From: Alcanivorax sp. S6407
GTDB lineage: Bacteria; Pseudomonadota; Gammaproteobacteria; Pseudomonadales; Alcanivoracaceae
Reading direction: 5' to 3'
Assembly: GCF_023016115.1 (NCBI RefSeq)
Contig: NZ_JALKBH010000002.1
Coordinates: 1,078,624 to 1,142,623, forward strand
Length of the DNA stretch: 64,000 nucleotides
This document shows, piece after piece, positions 45,985 through 54,119 of the stretch (its first letter is position 1; each line of letters starts with the position of its first letter). The notes under the pieces are model-generated. The model had not been told where the DNA came from. It saw only the letters and a program-made list of their open reading frames with translations, and did not search any database. The position numbers were made by a program, and so were the translations under genes.

Positions 45985-47805
45985 TTATTGTGTGTCGTAG
46001 CTCAGGCTCACCATGACGGCACGCCCCGAATTCAGGTAATCCCAGCCGGCAAAACTGCGTGCCGTGACATACTCCTTGTCCAGCAGGTTTTCGACCACGA
46101 CCCGACCAGTCCAGTTCTCAGCGAAATCCCAACTGGCTCGCAAATCCACCAGCCCAAACCCGGACAACCGATCCGTATTGGCAGCATCGGTATAACGGTG
46201 ACCCTGAAAGCTGGCAGTCGCCCCCAGGGAGACTTCACCGAAACGACGATCAATATCCAGCCGGCCGCTACGCTGGGCCCGGTAGGCAATGATATTACCG
46301 GTTTCCCGATCTTCCGGTTTCACGGCGGTGAACGCCAGTGCGGCGCGCCAGTTTTCCCAGTCCAGCCCCATGGCCAACTCAGCCCCCTCCACGGTGGTAC
46401 GCTCCAGATTCAGGGAGGTCGCCTGGGCAAAGTCGTACACAATCATGTCTTCGATATTGGTGCGATAGAACGCCGCATCCCAGTACCAGGCGCTGTACTG
46501 GCCACGCAGACCAAGCTCACCCGTTTCCGACGACTCCGGCTCCAGATTCGGATTGCTGAAGTAGAACGGCGGCGAATCCGGGTAGTAAAGATCATTGAAG
46601 GTGGGCGCACGGTAAGCGGTACCGTAGCTGGCACGAAGGCGGTGCTGGTCATTCAGCTTGAAACCCACCCCGCCGGCACCGGTCACCTTGCTGCCGTAGG
46701 CGTCATTATCGTCATGGCGCAGACTAGCCTGCAGATCCAGCGCCCCAAACGCCAGCAGGGCTTGAGCGAATGCCGCCTTGTTGTCACGGCTTGGCTCGTC
46801 GTAGTCGACGCTGCTGAGTACCTCATCGCTCTGGTATTCGCCCCCCAGAATGAACTGGTGATTGCCCCACAGCGATACGCTCTGAACATTGGCGGTACGG
46901 GTGCGGGTATTGAAATCACCATTACTGAGGCCATCAGTGAAATCTTCACTCTCATCCTGCGCCTCACTGACCAGGGCCTTGAGCTGCCAGTCTTCACTAA
47001 TCCATACATCGCCCTTCAGGCCGGTGACCTGTAGCAGATATTCCATCTGTCGCTTCTGTTCCGGGGTGCTGCCTTCAAATTCGGTATCCCCTTCGCTACT
47101 GAACCGGAACAAACCAATGCTGCCGCGATCATCAAACTGATGACTGATCCGGAAGATCCCCGACTCGTTATGGAAGCCTCGGTCATGACTGTGTTCGCGG
47201 ATTTCTGTGCCTTCCGTATCAAATACGTTGGCCCCCACCATCACAGAAGTGCCGTCTTCGCTCAGGGAAGCGCCCGCGCCAAGGTTCCAGCTGGCGAAAC
47301 TGCCACCACCCATGGTCAGCCATTCACCGCTGTCCCGGCCAAACAACTGGACCACACCACCGACTGCATCGGCACCGTATAGACTGCCGCGGGGACCGCG
47401 CACAATTTCCACTCGCTCGAACATCTGTGGCGGCAGGAATTCCCAGGCGGGTGCGCCAGTCGTTGCCGAACGCAAACGCACGCCATCAATCATAAGCAGG
47501 GAAGCATTACTGGAGGTACCGCGAATGGACACATTGCTGATCTTGCCAAACGAACCATTGCCATAGGTATCCACCCCCGGCTGGCCGCGCAGGACATCGC
47601 GCATTTCCAGCGGCTGCTGGTCACGCAGGGTCTGCTCATCAATGACGGTCACCGAAGACAGGGACGCCTCGGCAGTAACACTGCTCAACGTGGGCGTGAC
47701 GACAATCGGGTCGAGTACAGCCAACTGCACCGGCTCATTGGAGGATGCTGCCAGCGGCAACAGGAAAAGCGCCGCCGAACCGGCAGCCATAAAACGCAAG
47801 GACAT
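45985..47805 (-). CDS. btuB: TonB-dependent vitamin B12 receptor
   Basis: A 606-residue outer-membrane receptor started at ATG 47805 (MSLRFMAAG), behind GGGGATC; the open frame continues to 48087 through the leader. A signal peptide is followed by the TonB box DPIVVTP. The plug has IRGTSSNASLLMIDGVRLR and EIVRGPRGSLYGADAVGGV, and the barrel ends in SLSYDTQ. It imports cobalamin with TonB energy. The cobalamin riboswitch at 47988-48190 controls it. Confidence 0.95.
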   Translation of the reverse strand: MSLRFMAAGSAALFLLPLAASSNEPVQLAVLDPIVVTPTLSSVTAEASLSSVTVIDEQTLRDQQPLEMRDVLRGQPGVDTYGNGSFGKISNVSIRGTSSNASLLMIDGVRLRSATTGAPAWEFLPPQMFERVEIVRGPRGSLYGADAVGGVVQLFGRDSGEWLTMGGGSFASWNLGAGASLSEDGTSVMVGANVFDTEGTEIREHSHDRGFHNESGIFRISHQFDDRGSIGLFRFSSEGDTEFEGSTPEQKRQMEYLLQVTGLKGDVWISEDWQLKALVSEAQDESEDFTDGLSNGDFNTRTRTANVQSVSLWGNHQFILGGEYQSDEVLSSVDYDEPSRDNKAAFAQALLAFGALDLQASLRHDDNDAYGSKVTGAGGVGFKLNDQHRLRASYGTAYRAPTFNDLYYPDSPPFYFSNPNLEPESSETGELGLRGQYSAWYWDAAFYRTNIEDMIVYDFAQATSLNLERTTVEGAELAMGLDWENWRAALAFTAVKPEDRETGNIIAYRAQRSGRLDIDRRFGEVSLGATASFQGHRYTDAANTDRLSGFGLVDLRASWDFAENWTGRVVVENLLDKEYVTARSFAGWDYLNSGRAVMVSLSYDTQ

Positions 47806-47987
47806 GAGATTGATCCCCTCTGCCGTGCCCACCCGCACGGCGTGGATTTTGCCGTGGCAGACACAACAACAAGGGGCAGCGCGAAGACGCCGGCACACCC
47901 TGCCATCGCCCGCCGCAACGCCTGGTAAAGACACTCTTGCCCCCTTGCGTACTCGGCACGCAAGCAGAAAGACAAAAGCACCCTCTT

Positions 47988-48190
47988 CCCGGCCGGTCTC
48001 CGGACTGATGAGCGAAGCAAATGCTTCCAACCATCGCCTTCCCATGCACAGGCACAGTGGCGTCGTGAAGGTCGTTGACTCAATCACCGTTGCGGGGGCA
48101 GTGTTGGACTCTTTCCTGCGGTTTAAGCGAGGAAATCACCAACTTCCCGTTTAACCCGCCCTGAACCAGGGCAGGCACCGAAAAGGTGGC
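47988..48190 (-). promoter_or_regulatory. Cobalamin riboswitch
   Basis: On the minus strand the leader shows, in order, CTGCCCCCGCAACGGTGA, GCCACTG, GGGAAGG and the B12 box AGTCCGGAGACCGGCC. These are the conserved elements of the AdoCbl aptamer in the right order and spacing. About 180 nt of expression platform precede btuB. With B12 present the btu operon should be reduced. Confidence 0.93.
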
Positions 48191-48348
48191 GCGAAATTAC
48201 CAATGGCGCAATCAATAAGCAAACGGAATCGCGACACATGAGCGACTTTCAAGCCCAGTTGAAACCCCTTCATTAAGTCGTAGCCAACTTGACAGGCCGC
48301 ACTCCGCCGCCGAGGATTTGCCGCTTTTACTGCACAGCGAAATTATCC

Positions 48349-49419
48349 GTGTCCTGTTCTGTCTCCCCCGCCACACCATGGCTGCAAGTGATCCCCCCGC
48401 CCAGCGATCAGCATCGCCAGGAGGCTCAACGGCGCCAGCAGCAGCTGACCAAACCTGCCGGCTCACTTGGACAGATGGAAACCCTGGCCGTGAGCCTGGC
48501 CGCGCTACAACACACCCAGCACCCTTCAGCTGAACGCATCAAGATCACCGTGTTTGCCGCCGACCATGGCGTCTGTGCGGAAGGCATTTCGGCCTTCCCG
48601 CAGGCCGTCACCGGCCAGATGATTGCCAACTTTGTTGCCGGCGGGGGAGCCATCAACGTTCTGGCCCGACAACTCAAAGCCCATCTGGAGGTGGTCAATC
48701 TGGGCACGGTGTCAGCGCAGGCACCAACGGATGGCGTCGTTGATGAAGCGATTGCCCCGGGGACGGCCAACCTGGCCCGGCAAGCCGCCATGAGTGAAGC
48801 ACAACTGCATTTGGCGCTAACCGCTGGTGACCGGGCCGCTGCACGCGCTGCCGAACATGGCTGTGACATTTTCATTGGCGGGGAAATGGGCATTGGCAAT
48901 ACTACCAGTGCCAGCACCCTTGCCTGTGCCCTGCTGCAGGCCTCCCCAAAAGAGCTGGCCGGCCCCGGCACCGGACTGGATAGCAACGGCGTCAATCATA
49001 AGGTCGAAGTGATTCAGCAAGCCCTCACCAGGCACGGTAACAGCAACGACCCGCTGCACTGCCTGGCATCGCTAGGCGGCTTCGAGATCGTCGCGCTGGC
49101 CGGCGCATGCATAGGTTGCGCGGTACGCGGCATCCCGGTGCTGGTGGATGGGTTTATCGTTTCCGCGGCCGCACTGGCGGCGGTACGCCTGCGCCCGGAA
49201 CTGGCTGACTGGCTGTTGTTCTCCCACCGATCAGGGGAACCCGGTCACGGCAAGGTGCTCGACGCACTTCAGGCCAGACCCCTCCTCGACCTGGGAATGC
49301 GCCTCGGGGAAGGCAGTGGCGCCGCGGTGGCAGCCTCACTGCTGCGCAATGCCTGCGCCCTGCACAACCAGATGGCCACCTTCACCGATGCTGGCGTCAG
49401 CAACAGCGAGAATGAATGA
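48349..49419 (+). CDS. cobT: Nicotinate-nucleotide-dimethylbenzimidazole phosphoribosyltransferase
   Basis: A 356-residue enzyme activating the lower-ligand base for B12. The start is uncertain: GTG at 48349 gives the family length, an in-frame TTG at 48289 is also possible, and neither has a clear Shine-Dalgarno. The core includes [23 protein letters not shown] and the catalytic region [13 protein letters not shown]. It lies divergent from the btu operon and upstream of cobC. Together these support lower-ligand assembly on imported or salvaged corrinoids. Confidence 0.92.
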   Translation: MSCSVSPATPWLQVIPPPSDQHRQEAQRRQQQLTKPAGSLGQMETLAVSLAALQHTQHPSAERIKITVFAADHGVCAEGISAFPQAVTGQMIANFVAGGGAINVLARQLKAHLEVVNLGTVSAQAPTDGVVDEAIAPGTANLARQAAMSEAQLHLALTAGDRAAARAAEHGCDIFIGGEMGIGNTTSASTLACALLQASPKELAGPGTGLDSNGVNHKVEVIQQALTRHGNSNDPLHCLASLGGFEIVALAGACIGCAVRGIPVLVDGFIVSAAALAAVRLRPELADWLLFSHRSGEPGHGKVLDALQARPLLDLGMRLGEGSGAAVAASLLRNACALHNQMATFTDAGVSNSENE

Positions 49420-49420
49420 C

Positions 49421-50017
49421 ATGACCTCTACCTTTTTCGATCTGATCCGCCACGGCGAACCGGCTGGCGGTCACAAGTACCGCGGGCATCGCGATGACCC
49501 GCTCAGCGAACTGGGCTGGCAGCAGATGCGTGACGCCATCGAGGACGGAGAACGCTGGGATCATATCCTTTCATCCCCTCTGCTGCGCTGCCGCGAATTC
49601 GCCAGCGAACTTTCCACACAGCTGGACATCCCTGTGACGGTTGCCGAAGGCTTCAAGGAAATCTGCTTTGGTGACTGGGAGGGCAAGACCCGGGAACAGG
49701 TGGAACAGGAATACGGCGACCACCAGGCCAACTTCTGGCGCGATGCCGAAAATCACCCGCCCCCCAATGCGGAAACCATTCAGGATTTTCATCAGCGCAT
49801 CGGTGAAGCATGGCAACACTGGAACGAAGAATTGGCAGGCCAGAAAGTCCTGCTGGTATGCCACGGCGGCGTGATTCGCATGGTGCTGGGACATGTTCTG
49901 GGCCTGACACCCAGCAATGCCATGGCCGGCTTCCAGATCCCCTTCGCCTGCCGCTCACAGGTGCGACTGGATCACACCGAATTCGGCACGCTGAGTTGTC
50001 TGGTGAAGCACGGCTAG
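49421..50017 (+). CDS. cobC: Alpha-ribazole phosphatase, histidine phosphatase family
   Basis: A 198-residue phosphoglycerate-mutase-fold enzyme. The catalytic LIRHGEPAGG carries the phosphohistidine and VCHGGVIRMVL the second His. It removes phosphate from alpha-ribazole-5'-phosphate in B12 lower-ligand assembly. The ATG at 49421 is 1 nt after the cobT stop; an in-frame ATG at 49412 overlaps it. Assignment as CobC depends on the cob context, since the fold is shared by many phosphatases. Confidence 0.82.
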   Translation: MTSTFFDLIRHGEPAGGHKYRGHRDDPLSELGWQQMRDAIEDGERWDHILSSPLLRCREFASELSTQLDIPVTVAEGFKEICFGDWEGKTREQVEQEYGDHQANFWRDAENHPPPNAETIQDFHQRIGEAWQHWNEELAGQKVLLVCHGGVIRMVLGHVLGLTPSNAMAGFQIPFACRSQVRLDHTEFGTLSCLVKHG

Positions 50018-50023
50018 CCGTGC

Positions 50024-50188
50024 CGTAGGAGCGTCGCTGGCGGCGCGATCACCCAACCCCTGAAAATATTTATTTACCACAGAGGTCACTGAGATAAAGC
50101 AATGGGTTTTCTCTGTGCCCCAGTGCGCTCTGTGGTGAAAACGTTATTGATCCTGGTCTGAAATCGCGCCGCGAGCGACGCTCCTACA
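50024..50188. repeat. Nested long inverted repeat between cobC and cobU
   Basis: The outer arms CGTAGGAGCGTCGCTGGCGG and CCGCGAGCGACGCTCCTACA are opposed REP-like ends. Inside them TTTACCACAGAGGTCACTGA and TCTGTGGTGAAAA form a second, imperfect inverted pair around CAATGGG. It lies between the convergent genes cobC and cobU, where it may terminate both. Confidence 0.8.
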
Positions 50189-50195
50189 GCAGACG

Positions 50196-50720
50196 CTACC
50201 GCTCGCCTTTGAGCGTCTGGGCAATCCCGGCAACGGTGAACAATACCTTGTCGCACCGCCTGGCCAGGGACTGGTTCAACCAGCCCAGCTCATCGGCAAA
50301 ACGCCGGGTGAGGGGATCCATGCCAATGGTCCCCAGCCCCACTTCATTGCTGACAATCACCACCAGCCCCGGATAGCTCACCAACGCCGACAGGAAATTG
50401 TCGCGCTCGCGGGCAAACACACTGTCACCGGCGTGCAGCAGGTTGCTCACCCACAGACTCATGCAATCTATCAGCAGCGTCGGCGGCGGATTCATCAGTG
50501 CCTTTCTACGCAGCACGCCGCCCAGTGACAGCGGCTCTTCCTCCAGCCACCATTGCGGCGGACGGCGCATCTTGTGCACCCGTACCCGCTCCTGCATTTC
50601 CGCATCACCAATGGTCGCGGTGGCCACATAAACTACCGGGCCGCCCTGCTCCTGTGCCAGCCGTTCCGCCAGCTCACTCTTGCCAGAACGAATACCGCCC
50701 AGCACCAATGTTGCTGCCAT
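50196..50720 (-). CDS. cobU: Adenosylcobinamide kinase/guanylyltransferase
   Basis: A 174-residue bifunctional enzyme that phosphorylates adenosylcobinamide and adds GMP, preparing it for the lower ligand. The P-loop GGIRSGKS (residues 8-15) and VSNEVGLG are conserved. It is encoded opposite cobT-cobC and overlaps the phnA gene start by one base, so phnA and cobU may share a transcript. With BtuBFCD and CobTC, this indicates corrinoid uptake and salvage rather than complete de novo synthesis within the window. Confidence 0.94.
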   Translation of the reverse strand: MAATLVLGGIRSGKSELAERLAQEQGGPVVYVATATIGDAEMQERVRVHKMRRPPQWWLEEEPLSLGGVLRRKALMNPPPTLLIDCMSLWVSNLLHAGDSVFARERDNFLSALVSYPGLVVIVSNEVGLGTIGMDPLTRRFADELGWLNQSLARRCDKVLFTVAGIAQTLKGER

Positions 50721-51298
50721 TAATTTTTCTTCACGAACTGGGTGAGAATGACGATACGCTGGCCTTCCACCCGGCCTTCGATCTGTTCAGGGTTATCCTG
50801 CACCAGGGAAATGTTGCGCACCGGGGTGCCACGCTTGGCGGTAAAGTTGGCGCCCTTCACATTCAGATCCTTGATCAGGGTGACCGAGTCCCCCGCTTCC
50901 AGCACTGCGCCATTGCTGTCACGATGCTGTACGCCCTGCTCTTCCACGACACCTTCCCCGGTGGCCTGGGCCCACTCCAGCACCTCATCTTCCAGATACA
51001 GCATATCCAGCAGATCCTGGGGCCAGCCCTCCGCACGCAGTCGAGTCAGCATACGCCAGGCCAGTACCTGTACGGCCGGCTGCTGACTCCACATGCTGTC
51101 ATTGAGGCAACGCCAGTGGTTGGCATCTTCATTGCCGGGATTGTCGATCTGGTACTGGCAGGTCTCGCACAGCAGGGCGGATTGTGCCTCGGAACCGTCC
51201 GACTCAGGCGGCACGGCATACACAGAAAGGGCTTCCTTTGCACCGCATAGTTCGCAGCAAGAGTCCGCGCGCGCCAGCAAGGCAGATTCAATCGTCAT
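50720..51298 (-). CDS. PhnA/YjdM family protein
   Basis: A 192-residue protein. The N-terminal zinc-ribbon is formed by SCCELCGA and LCETCQYQI. The C-terminal PhnA domain (DSNGAVLEAGDSVTLIKDLNVKGANFTAKRGTPVRNI...) is typical of YjdM. Despite the name it is not a proven phosphonate enzyme; function is unknown. Overlaps cobU by one base. Confidence 0.9.
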   Translation of the reverse strand: MTIESALLARADSCCELCGAKEALSVYAVPPESDGSEAQSALLCETCQYQIDNPGNEDANHWRCLNDSMWSQQPAVQVLAWRMLTRLRAEGWPQDLLDMLYLEDEVLEWAQATGEGVVEEQGVQHRDSNGAVLEAGDSVTLIKDLNVKGANFTAKRGTPVRNISLVQDNPEQIEGRVEGQRIVILTQFVKKN

Positions 51299-51443
51299 AA
51301 TCCGGTTCCTGAAAAATTTGCCGCGAATTATAACGGAAACTCAACCCCTGCGGGGGGCCGACGGTCAGTCCTGCAAGTCATCAGGCCGATAGAAAGCGTC
51401 AGGAATTGCCTCAGGGCTGTCTTGCTGCCCTGAGGAATCACGC

Positions 51444-51974
51444 TCAGCCAAACACGATCTCGACCTGGGTATTATCCAGTTTGCGGGCACTCAACGGCTC
51501 ATTGAAAAGCTTGCCCACACCCAGCACCAGGCCACGGTAGATGTCGATCATGCCGCGGAAGGATTTGTAGGTCACAATCAGGGTACGGTCGTCTTGCCAC
51601 TGATAATCGAACCGCGGTGGTCGCGCATTCTTGATAGTGGCAGTCATCTGCACATGGATCTTGTCCATGCCGAGAATCATTTCCCGGGCGGAATCAAAGC
51701 GGGTAATGATGCTGGAGTAGATTTTCGGCGCGTAGACACAGCACCAGTGTTCGCCAAAGGCATCGGCAACCTGCTCCGCCGTCAGGCCCAGCACCTTTGC
51801 GGTAGAGGCAAGAATATCCTTGGCCATGCTGTCATCAATATCCGTAGTCGGGTAGGCAAGTCGATGGCGTGTCTCTTCATCCACTTTCGCATCTTCCAGA
51901 ATGGCCAGCCACTGATCAGCCCCGAATGTTGATTCGACCAGTTCCTTTGCGCAACGGGTAATCGTTCCTTTCAT
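51444..51974 (-). CDS. H-NOX (heme NO-binding) domain protein
   Basis: A 176-residue stand-alone heme sensor. His107 (MDKIHVQM) is in the position of the proximal heme ligand and Y136-x-S138-x-R140 (YKSFR) matches the YxSxR heme-propionate motif. The N-terminus (MKGTIT) and helix layout also fit H-NOX. Such proteins bind NO or O2 and usually regulate a partner kinase or cyclic-di-GMP enzyme encoded beside them; none is adjacent here. A 9-bp hairpin (CCTCAGGGC/GCCCTGAGG, near 51410-51436) follows it. Confidence 0.85.
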   Translation of the reverse strand: MKGTITRCAKELVESTFGADQWLAILEDAKVDEETRHRLAYPTTDIDDSMAKDILASTAKVLGLTAEQVADAFGEHWCCVYAPKIYSSIITRFDSAREMILGMDKIHVQMTATIKNARPPRFDYQWQDDRTLIVTYKSFRGMIDIYRGLVLGVGKLFNEPLSARKLDNTQVEIVFG

Positions 51975-52219
51975 CTTCAGCCACCTCTTTTTTCCTTGTT
52001 ATCCAACGAGGCGTACTTCGACCGACCTTGGTCTCGCCAACCGTAATTTTCCCGGGAGCACCCAATGTCCCCCCTGCACGATCAGGCTGATTTCTGGCGC
52101 GTCAAAAGGACGTCAACTGGCTCACAGCAAGGACAAAGCCATGGGGATAATCGGATGAAGCGCAAAGAATCGGGAACGAACGGAAGCACAGGCCAGCGCA
52201 TACTGGCCTGCTTAATCCA
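51975..52219. other. Intergenic region with no clear gene
   Basis: The 245 nt between H-NOX and moeA (both minus) contain no ORF with convincing start and composition. They probably include the H-NOX promoter; no regulatory motif was recognised. Confidence 0.5.
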
Positions 52220-53455
52220 TTACAACAGCAATTGCGAGAAAGGATAAAACGCCAACGGCTCACCAGCCTCGAATGCTTTACCCACCGGCACCACAGCAAG
52301 GCCATCGGCCCAGACCGCAGAGCTGAGCATGCCGGAGCTCTGGTTCGGGTGTTGCTGCAGGCGCAGCTGCCCCTGATGATTGATACAGCGCACGCGAAGA
52401 TATTCCTGCCGTTTTCCCGGTCGGGGCACAGCAAAATCCGCCGGCACAGTGAAGGGCTCCGGCAAGAAAGAGCTGGCGCCACAGGATTTGCGCAGGGCCG
52501 GCAACACCAGCATCAGGTAACACACCAGCACGGCGGAAGGATTGCCCGGCAAGCCGAAGAAAGGCAGGCCATCCACTTCACCAAAGGTGAAGGGCTTGCC
52601 CGGTTTGATCGCCAAACGCCAGAAATCCAGTTCCCCCTGGCTTTCCAGCACCGCTCGCAAATGGTCTTCCTCTCCCACCGAGACACCGCCAGTAGAAATG
52701 ATCACATCCGGGCGGTGCAGGGGATCGGTGAGATAGCGCGTCAGGGTGCTGCGAATCAGCTCAGGATCATCCGCAAGATGCTCCCGTTGCACATTGGCAA
52801 ACCCACTCTGAATCAACAACTGTTCCAGCTGAGGACCATTACTGTCGTAAATCTTGCCTGGCAGCGGGGCTTCCTCTGGTCCCTGCAACTCGTCACCGGT
52901 GGTCAGCACCAGGATACGCGGTGCGTTAACCGTGACCCGGGATTCCCCCACCGATGCGATCAAACCCACCGCCTGGGGCGTAAGGCGTTCACCGCGGGCC
53001 AGGACCACCTCATCACGGCGGGCATCCTGTCCCGCAGGGCGAATGTTCTGGCCTTCTCTGACGTTTTCACGAGCTGGCAGGCGCACCCGGCCATCGGCGA
53101 TTTCACAGTCCTCCTGCATCAACACCGTATCGGCGCCGGCAGGCACCGGCGCGCCGGTAAAGATCCGCGCCACCTGACCGGGCATCAGGGTGCCCGGCGC
53201 ATCACCGGCAGCCACCCGCAAATGCATAGGCAATGTCAGACCGGGCTCGTCCAGATCCGCATAGCGCATCGCCACGCCGTCCACCGCAGCGTTATCAAAG
53301 GCCGGCACATCCACCCGTGCTTTGACCGCACTGGCCAGATACTGGCCACGAGCCTCACTCAGCGCGATGCCACGTACGGCCTGAAACGGCTGTGCCGCTG
53401 CCAGCAGACGCTCCAGCGCCTCGCTGACCGGCATCAATGCAGGAGGCGCACTCAT
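52220..53455 (-). CDS. moeA: Molybdopterin molybdenumtransferase
   Basis: A 411-residue enzyme inserting molybdate into adenylated molybdopterin. Recognisable parts are the N-terminal VRGIALSEARGQYLA and VDVPAFDNAAVDG, a central GDELQGPEEAPLPGKIYDSNG and GGVSVGEEDHL, and the C-terminal domain IV (GNPSAVLVCY). The moaB gene overlaps its start by 4 nt, so both are in one operon. Provides the final steps for Moco made from MoaA at 41143. Confidence 0.96.
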   Translation of the reverse strand: MSAPPALMPVSEALERLLAAAQPFQAVRGIALSEARGQYLASAVKARVDVPAFDNAAVDGVAMRYADLDEPGLTLPMHLRVAAGDAPGTLMPGQVARIFTGAPVPAGADTVLMQEDCEIADGRVRLPARENVREGQNIRPAGQDARRDEVVLARGERLTPQAVGLIASVGESRVTVNAPRILVLTTGDELQGPEEAPLPGKIYDSNGPQLEQLLIQSGFANVQREHLADDPELIRSTLTRYLTDPLHRPDVIISTGGVSVGEEDHLRAVLESQGELDFWRLAIKPGKPFTFGEVDGLPFFGLPGNPSAVLVCYLMLVLPALRKSCGASSFLPEPFTVPADFAVPRPGKRQEYLRVRCINHQGQLRLQQHPNQSSGMLSSAVWADGLAVVPVGKAFEAGEPLAFYPFSQLLL

Positions 53456-53964
53456 CGCCGCACCTGCCCGACAAAGTTGCAGGGGCGGTGGCGGGCATCC
53501 AGCTGCTCACGGATGATCCGGTCCCAACCGGTGGCACAGGCATTGTTGGAGCCGGGCAGGCAAAAGATGACCGTACGATTCGCGAGCCCGGCCAGACAAC
53601 GGGACTGAACCGTAGAGGTGCCGATGTCCTCCACGCTGACCTGCCGGAACAGCTCACCAAACCCCTCGATATGTTTATCAAACAGCACCGACAGGGCTTC
53701 CGGGGTGGAATCCCGCCCGGAGAAACCGGTGCCGCCCGTGGTGAGAATCACCTGGATGCCCTCATCGGCAATCCAGTCAGACACCACCTTGCGCAGCTGG
53801 TAGATGTCGTCCTTGACGATCTGGCGGGTTACCAGCCGGTGCCCGGCCTCTTCCAGCCGACTCACCAGCAGATCCCCGGAGGTATCCGTTTCCGGGGTTC
53901 GGGTATCACTGACGGTGAGCACCGCCAGGGCCAGAGGCTCGAATTCCGCCGCAGGCTTGGTCAT
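53452..53964 (-). CDS. moaB: Molybdenum cofactor biosynthesis protein B
   Basis: A 170-residue MogA/MoaB-fold protein with VLTVSDTRTPETDTSGDLL and VILTTGGTGFSGRDSTPEAL, the molybdopterin-binding motifs. It adenylates molybdopterin or acts with MoeA in molybdate insertion. First gene of the operon with moeA. Its upstream gap to the divergent P450 is 155 nt. Confidence 0.95.
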   Translation of the reverse strand: MTKPAAEFEPLALAVLTVSDTRTPETDTSGDLLVSRLEEAGHRLVTRQIVKDDIYQLRKVVSDWIADEGIQVILTTGGTGFSGRDSTPEALSVLFDKHIEGFGELFRQVSVEDIGTSTVQSRCLAGLANRTVIFCLPGSNNACATGWDRIIREQLDARHRPCNFVGQVRR

Positions 53965-54119
53965 ATCATGTCTCCTGTCTCTGCCTTTGATACTACCACG
54001 GGCAACCGCTCTGCGGCTGGGCAGAACAGCACGAATTGACCGTGGCCGACAGGGGCCTGTTCACCCTGTCTCTGCGAGCGTAAATTAAATCTATACATAA
54101 TGTTTATCGGGAGATCGTG

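Noticed and set aside
48289-48348. N-terminal extension of cobT from TTG 48289
   Set aside because: The extra residues lack family similarity; family length and the conserved LTKPAGSLG region are met by GTG 48349.
51375-51452. Possible C-terminal tail of H-NOX in a shifted frame (ends PDDLQD)
   Set aside because: A coding-looking run of about 25 codons lies after the H-NOX stop in another frame, but H-NOX is already of normal length (176 residues) and ends normally, so no frameshift is needed.
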